A model generated the notes under the pieces. The model had not been told where the DNA came from, made no database searches, and saw nothing but the letters and a program-made list of their open reading frames with translations. DNA of 64,000 nucleotides from Leptothrix sp. (in: b-proteobacteria) (lineage in GTDB: Bacteria; Pseudomonadota; Gammaproteobacteria; Burkholderiales; Burkholderiaceae_C), in NCBI GenBank assembly GCA_013822265.1, contig PNKD01000002.1, positions 1-64,000 of the forward strand, written 5' to 3'. This document shows positions 60,528-64,000 of the stretch, piece by piece; the stretch's first letter is position 1; the number at the start of each line of letters is the position of its first letter. Made by a program: the position numbers and the translations under genes.

Positions 60528-61703
60528 GGCCACAGCGCCGCCGGCCCCGGGGGGCGCCGAGAAGCGCGCGATGAAGCCGCGGTCGATGCGGTCCTTCCAC
60601 CACCAGGCCGCGGCGCCGAAGAACCGCTCACCCAGGGCCAGGCCGCCTCGCACCGTGAGGGCGCTGCGCGCGCCGCACGACAGCAGGTTGAGCGTGCGCG
60701 CCGGCGGCCGGTAGGGCTGCAGCGGCGCCCCTTCGACGAATCGCCGCAGGTTGGCCGCCAGCGGCGGCCCCGCGCGCACCGCATGCACGCCGCTCTTGGG
60801 GTGGGGCGCGTCTTCGCGCGTGGCGACATCACCGGCGGCAAACACCTCGGGGTGCGAGCGGCTCTGCAGCGTCGGCCCCGTGAGCACGAAGCCGCGCTCG
60901 CACAGCGCCAGGCCGCTGCCGGCCAGCCAGGACGGCGCCTCGGCGCCGGTGGCCACGACGGCGGCGTCGCAGGCCAGGCGCGCGCCGCTGGCCAGCCGCA
61001 CGATGCCGGGCTCTATGGCCGCCGCGGCCTCGCGGAACACCGTGATGCGCGCCGCGGCCAGCACACGCGCGCCGGCGCGCAGCACCGCGGGCGGGTAGCC
61101 GGCCAGCGGCTCGGCGCCGCCGGTGACCAGTGCCACGCGCGCGAGCTCGGCCGCACCGCCGCCGGCGGCCGCGGCACCGGCTGCAGCACCGGCTGCATGC
61201 AGCCGGTGCTGCAGCGCCAGCGCGAGCTCGAAACCCGCGGCACCGCCGCCCAGCACGACGACGTCGATCGCACGCTGCGCGGCCAGCGCCGCCAGGCCCT
61301 GCTGGCCCTGCACGAAGGCCTCGATGGGGCGCACGAACAGCGCCTGCCCGGCGGCCCCGGGCAGGCGCTCGCGGCGCTGTTCCGACCCGGTGTCCAGCGA
61401 CAGCAGTTCGTACTCGGCCGTGCGCCCGTCGGCCAGGTGCACGCGCCGCGCCGCGGCGTCCAGCGCCACGGCCGCGCCGCTCACCAGGCTCACCCCGGCG
61501 GCCGCGGCCAGCGGCGCGAGATCGATGCGGCACTGCTCGGCCGTGTAGTGGCCGGCGACGAGCCCCGGCACCATGCCCGAGTAGACCAGCGAGGCGTGCG
61601 GCGTCACCAGCATCACCTCGGCAGCGGCCAGGCGCTGCTGCGCCAGCGCGGCCAGCACGTGCAGGTGGGCGTGGCCGCCGCCCAGCAGCAGCAGGCGCTT
61701 CAT
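60492..61703 (-). CDS. FAD-dependent pyridine nucleotide oxidoreductase of the SelD-associated type
   Basis: This 403-residue flavoprotein resembles the NDH-2-like oxidoreductases that are often fused to, or encoded near, selenophosphate synthase. FAD binding: LLLLGGGHAHLHVLAALA, and ATHEVFAAGDV-like HPEVFAAGDVATRED; NAD(P)H binding: VVVLGGGAAGFELALAL. YSGMVPGLVAGHYTAEQCRIDL and LLSLDTGSEQR are specific for this subgroup. No disulfide-redox CxxxxC is present. Electron acceptor unknown. Its start overlaps the DUF3047 stop by 4 bases (ATGA), and its 3' end runs 36 bases into tolA on the other strand. Confidence 0.85.
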   Translation of the reverse strand: MKRLLLLGGGHAHLHVLAALAQQRLAAAEVMLVTPHASLVYSGMVPGLVAGHYTAEQCRIDLAPLAAAAGVSLVSGAAVALDAAARRVHLADGRTAEYELLSLDTGSEQRRERLPGAAGQALFVRPIEAFVQGQQGLAALAAQRAIDVVVLGGGAAGFELALALQHRLHAAGAAAGAAAAGGGAAELARVALVTGGAEPLAGYPPAVLRAGARVLAAARITVFREAAAAIEPGIVRLASGARLACDAAVVATGAEAPSWLAGSGLALCERGFVLTGPTLQSRSHPEVFAAGDVATREDAPHPKSGVHAVRAGPPLAANLRRFVEGAPLQPYRPPARTLNLLSCGARSALTVRGGLALGERFFGAAAWWWKDRIDRGFIARFSAPPGAGGAVASGVGTKGDHQP

Positions 61704-62479
61704 GGCCCGAACCTGGCCGCAGCCAGGTAGGCCACCGAGCGGCCACCGGTGTTGTCGGCATCGGCGCCCACCAGCACCGCCACCAGCGGCGGTGGCGCGG
61801 GCGCTTCGTCGCCGAAGGCGCGGGCGAAGTCGGCGGCGATCTCGCGCGACTCGTCCAGCCAGCCGGCGCCGGCATCGGCCGCGTTGCGCAGCACGACGTA
61901 GCGCACGCGGCGCGAGAAGGCGTTGTCGACCACGCTGCCGCTGGCCTCGGGGCCGCCCCAGACCCAGCACAGCGTGGCCGCGGGCAGGTTCTCGCCGGTG
62001 CGCGCGCGCGCCAGCTGCAGCAGCAGGCGTTCGCCGAAAGGCACGCGCGACAAGGGCAGGTCGAAGCTCAGGCAGACCTTGGCCGCGACATCGTCGCCGG
62101 CCTTGTGCCGCAGGTCGGTGCCCGGGTTGGGCACCGCGACGCGCCACGACCACTGCAGCAACCGCGGCAACGCGCCGGCCGGCGGCTCGTGCAGCAGGTT
62201 GCCGTAGGACGCCACGGCCTCCATGCGCAGCGCCGCACGGCCTTCCACCGTCTCGGGCCGGTAGCGGGTGACCGGCGGCTTCTGCTGCGGCAGGTTGGCC
62301 ACGCGCCAGCCGTCGCCCAGCGCGGTGCCGATGACCAGCGGCGGCAGCGTGGGCGGCGCAGCGTCGGCCGCAGTGGCCAGCGGGCTCGCCAGGGCCATCG
62401 CCACGGCCGTGCCCACGGCCATCCCCACGGCCATCAACCCAACTTGGCGCCGGCAGCGCAACGCGGTCGCTCGCCTCAT
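61700..62479 (-). CDS. DUF3047-family exported protein
   Basis: The 259-residue precursor has a signal peptide (VGLMAVGMAVGTAVAMALASPLATA). The mature part is the DUF3047 domain: LGDGWRVANLPQQKPPVTRYRPETVEGRAALRMEAVASYGNLLHE, LQWSWRV, and LCWVWGGPEASGSVVDNAFSRRVRYVVLRNAADAGAGWLDESREIAADFARAFGDEAP followed by GADADNTGGRSVAYLA. This family is probably a jelly-roll, carbohydrate-binding-like fold; its role is unknown. The ATG at 62479 avoids a long extension into the next gene. It is coupled to the oxidoreductase downstream. Confidence 0.8.
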   Translation of the reverse strand: MRRATALRCRRQVGLMAVGMAVGTAVAMALASPLATAADAAPPTLPPLVIGTALGDGWRVANLPQQKPPVTRYRPETVEGRAALRMEAVASYGNLLHEPPAGALPRLLQWSWRVAVPNPGTDLRHKAGDDVAAKVCLSFDLPLSRVPFGERLLLQLARARTGENLPAATLCWVWGGPEASGSVVDNAFSRRVRYVVLRNAADAGAGWLDESREIAADFARAFGDEAPAPPPLVAVLVGADADNTGGRSVAYLAAARFGP

Positions 62480-62507
62480 CCTCGTGTCGGGCCGTGCCAC
62501 GGCGCGG

Positions 62508-63998
62508 TCAGCCGCGCCGCCAGGCATGGAAGCGCTCGACCCAGCGCAGCAACTGCAGCGGCTGGTGCGCACGCTTCCATTCGCCGGCGGCGTACTTGTT
62601 GGCTTCGGCCATGGTCGGGTAGGTGTGGATGGTGCCCAGGATCTTGTTCAGCCCCAGGCCGTGTTTCATCGCCAGCACGTACTCGGCCAGCAGGTCGCCG
62701 GCATGCGCGCCGACGATGGTGGCGCCCAGTATCTTGTCCTTGCCCGGCACCGTCAGCACCTTGACCCAGCCGTGCGCGGCGCTGTCGGCGATGGCGCGGT
62801 CGAGATCGGCCATGCCGTAGCGCGTGACCTCGTAAGCCACGCCCTGGGCCTTGGCGTCCTGCTCGTTCAGGCCGACACGCGCCACCTCGGGGTCGATGAA
62901 GGTCGCCCAGGGGATGACGCGGTAGTCGGCCTTGAACTTCTTGAAGTCGCCGAACAGGCCGTTGACCGCCGCATACCAGGCCTGGTGCGCCGCGACATGG
63001 GTGAACTGGTAGGGCCCGGCGACGTCGCCGGCGGCCAGGATGTTGGGGAAGGGCGTGCGCAGGTACTCGTCGGTGGCCACCGTGCGCTGCGCCGGGATGC
63101 CCAGTTCCTCGAGCCCGAAGCCCGACAGCCGCGCCACGCGGCCCACCGCGCACAGCAGCACGTCGAAGGCGATGCGCTTTTCCTGGCCGTCGGCCTCGAC
63201 GACGATGAACTTCCCCTCGCCCACCTTCTCGCAGCGCAGCGCCTTGTGGCCGGTGAGCACCTGCACGCCATCGGCCTCGAGCGCCTGGCGGGCGTAGGCC
63301 GAGACATCCTCGTCCTCGCGGATCATGATGCGCGGCGCCATCTCCACCTGCGTGACCTGCGAGCCCAGCCGCGCGAAACTCTGCGCCAGTTCGCAGCCGA
63401 TCGGGCCGCCGCCCAGCACCACCAGCCGTCGCGGTTGCTCGCGCAGGCCCCACAGCGTGTCGCTGGTGAGGTAGCCCACGTCGTCCAGGCCGGGCAGCGG
63501 CGGCACGAAGGGCCGGGCGCCGGTGGCGATGACGATGCTGCGCGTGCTCAGCACCTGCACCTGGCCGTCGGCAGCCGTGATCTGCACGTGCCAGGGGTCT
63601 ACGATCTTGGCCGTGCCTATCTGCACGTCGACCCCCAGGCCGCGGTAGCGTTCGGGGGAATCGTGCGGCTCGATCTCGCGCACCACGTGCGCGATGCGCT
63701 CCATCACCTGCGCAAAGTCGAGGCTGTACTCGGCCCGCGCGATGCCGTAGTCGGCGCTGTGGCGCATCTGGCGCGCCAGCGTCGCGGTCTTGATCAGCGC
63801 CTTGCTCGGCACGCAGCCGTAGTTCAGGCAGTCGCCGCCCATCTTGTGGTTTTCCACCAGCGTCACCTGGGCCTTGACGGCGGCGGCGATGTAGCTCGTC
63901 ACCAGCCCGGCCGCGCCGGCGCCGATGACGACCATGTTGCGGTCGAAGCGGCGCGGCCGCTTGTGCGCCCAGGCGGCGTAGACGCGGCGCGCCTTCAC
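62508..63998 (-). CDS. Mercuric-reductase-like FAD oxidoreductase (5' part beyond the window)
   Basis: The 496 visible residues form a complete pyridine nucleotide-disulfide oxidoreductase: FAD site NMVVIGAGAAGLVTSYIAA, redox pair MGGDCLNYGCVPSKAL, NAD(P)H site LVVLGGGPIGCELAQSFARLGSQV, second FAD site NILAAGDVAG and a C-terminal dimer domain (HTYPTMAEANKYAA). The GTG at the far edge begins KARRVYAAWAHKRPRRFDRN, which in related proteins is the linker after an N-terminal DedA/TVP38 membrane domain. I therefore think the gene continues past position 64000 as a fusion of about 720 residues. Substrate not known; mercury reduction is not implied. Confidence 0.85.
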   Translation of the reverse strand: MKARRVYAAWAHKRPRRFDRNMVVIGAGAAGLVTSYIAAAVKAQVTLVENHKMGGDCLNYGCVPSKALIKTATLARQMRHSADYGIARAEYSLDFAQVMERIAHVVREIEPHDSPERYRGLGVDVQIGTAKIVDPWHVQITAADGQVQVLSTRSIVIATGARPFVPPLPGLDDVGYLTSDTLWGLREQPRRLVVLGGGPIGCELAQSFARLGSQVTQVEMAPRIMIREDEDVSAYARQALEADGVQVLTGHKALRCEKVGEGKFIVVEADGQEKRIAFDVLLCAVGRVARLSGFGLEELGIPAQRTVATDEYLRTPFPNILAAGDVAGPYQFTHVAAHQAWYAAVNGLFGDFKKFKADYRVIPWATFIDPEVARVGLNEQDAKAQGVAYEVTRYGMADLDRAIADSAAHGWVKVLTVPGKDKILGATIVGAHAGDLLAEYVLAMKHGLGLNKILGTIHTYPTMAEANKYAAGEWKRAHQPLQLLRWVERFHAWRRG

Positions 63999-64000
63999 GG

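Overview
The window is GC-rich (roughly 70%) and almost fully coding. Several features point to a Burkholderiales betaproteobacterium, probably of the Rubrivivax/Leptothrix/Ideonella type (Sphaerotilaceae/Comamonadaceae neighbourhood): a Burkholderiales-type trimeric porin, a PEP-CTERM protein, an E. coli-like riboflavin synthase, and two copies of the C-rich intergenic element common in this order. The lineage call is an inference from gene content; no rRNA or tRNA gene was seen.

Layout. 1-7.8 kb: TerC-type transporter, ExoD-like and CopD-like membrane proteins, a BktB-like thiolase, an RluA-type pseudouridine synthase, the tRNA hydroxylase TrhO, DAHP synthase AroG and a shortened LysE exporter. 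7.8-20.1 kb: a coherent purine module. xdhA-xdhB-xdhC run leftward; guanine deaminase, a porin and a complete BMP-type ABC importer (ATPase, two permeases, lipoprotein) run rightward and end at a strong intrinsic terminator. 20.4-33.3 kb: one gene for a 4,314-residue protein made of about 500 copies of an eight-residue motif, with a C-terminal DxNxDG calcium-binding module typical of type I secretion substrates. 33.7-39.3 kb: a membrane diguanylate cyclase, UDP-galactopyranose mutase, a glycosyltransferase and a TolC-family outer-membrane channel. 39.5-43.1 kb: AEC transporter, alpha/beta hydrolase, DUF6544 protein and a small HEAGH-motif protein. 43.2-46.6 kb: a same-strand cluster of a PEP-CTERM protein, three tandem phage-tail-collar (MdpB-like) proteins, a GNAT acetyltransferase and a DUF6916 protein. 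46.7-55 kb: Acg-type nitroreductase homologue, SppA, a small membrane protein, a decayed PhoD gene, riboflavin synthase, an AlkD-like protein and a DUF3422 protein. 55-55.6 kb: an IS110-family remnant. 55.8-64 kb: a Ser/Thr kinase with a TssQ-like lipoprotein, ybgC-tolQ-tolR-tolA without tolB-pal, then three leftward genes, the last running off the right edge.

The most striking object is the giant octapeptide protein. Its repeats carry a second, exact period of 17 octads (136 residues, 408 bp), which I followed by hand through ten consecutive exact steps (24137 to 28217) and seven more (29585 to 32441). A sigma-28-like promoter lies upstream and a long hairpin follows the stop. With the diguanylate cyclase, Galf/glycosyltransferase genes and TolC protein downstream, the stretch looks like a secreted surface-adhesion locus, but no type I ABC or membrane-fusion gene is present. 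A second regulatory observation is a good -24/-12 (sigma-54) promoter in front of the PEP-CTERM gene.
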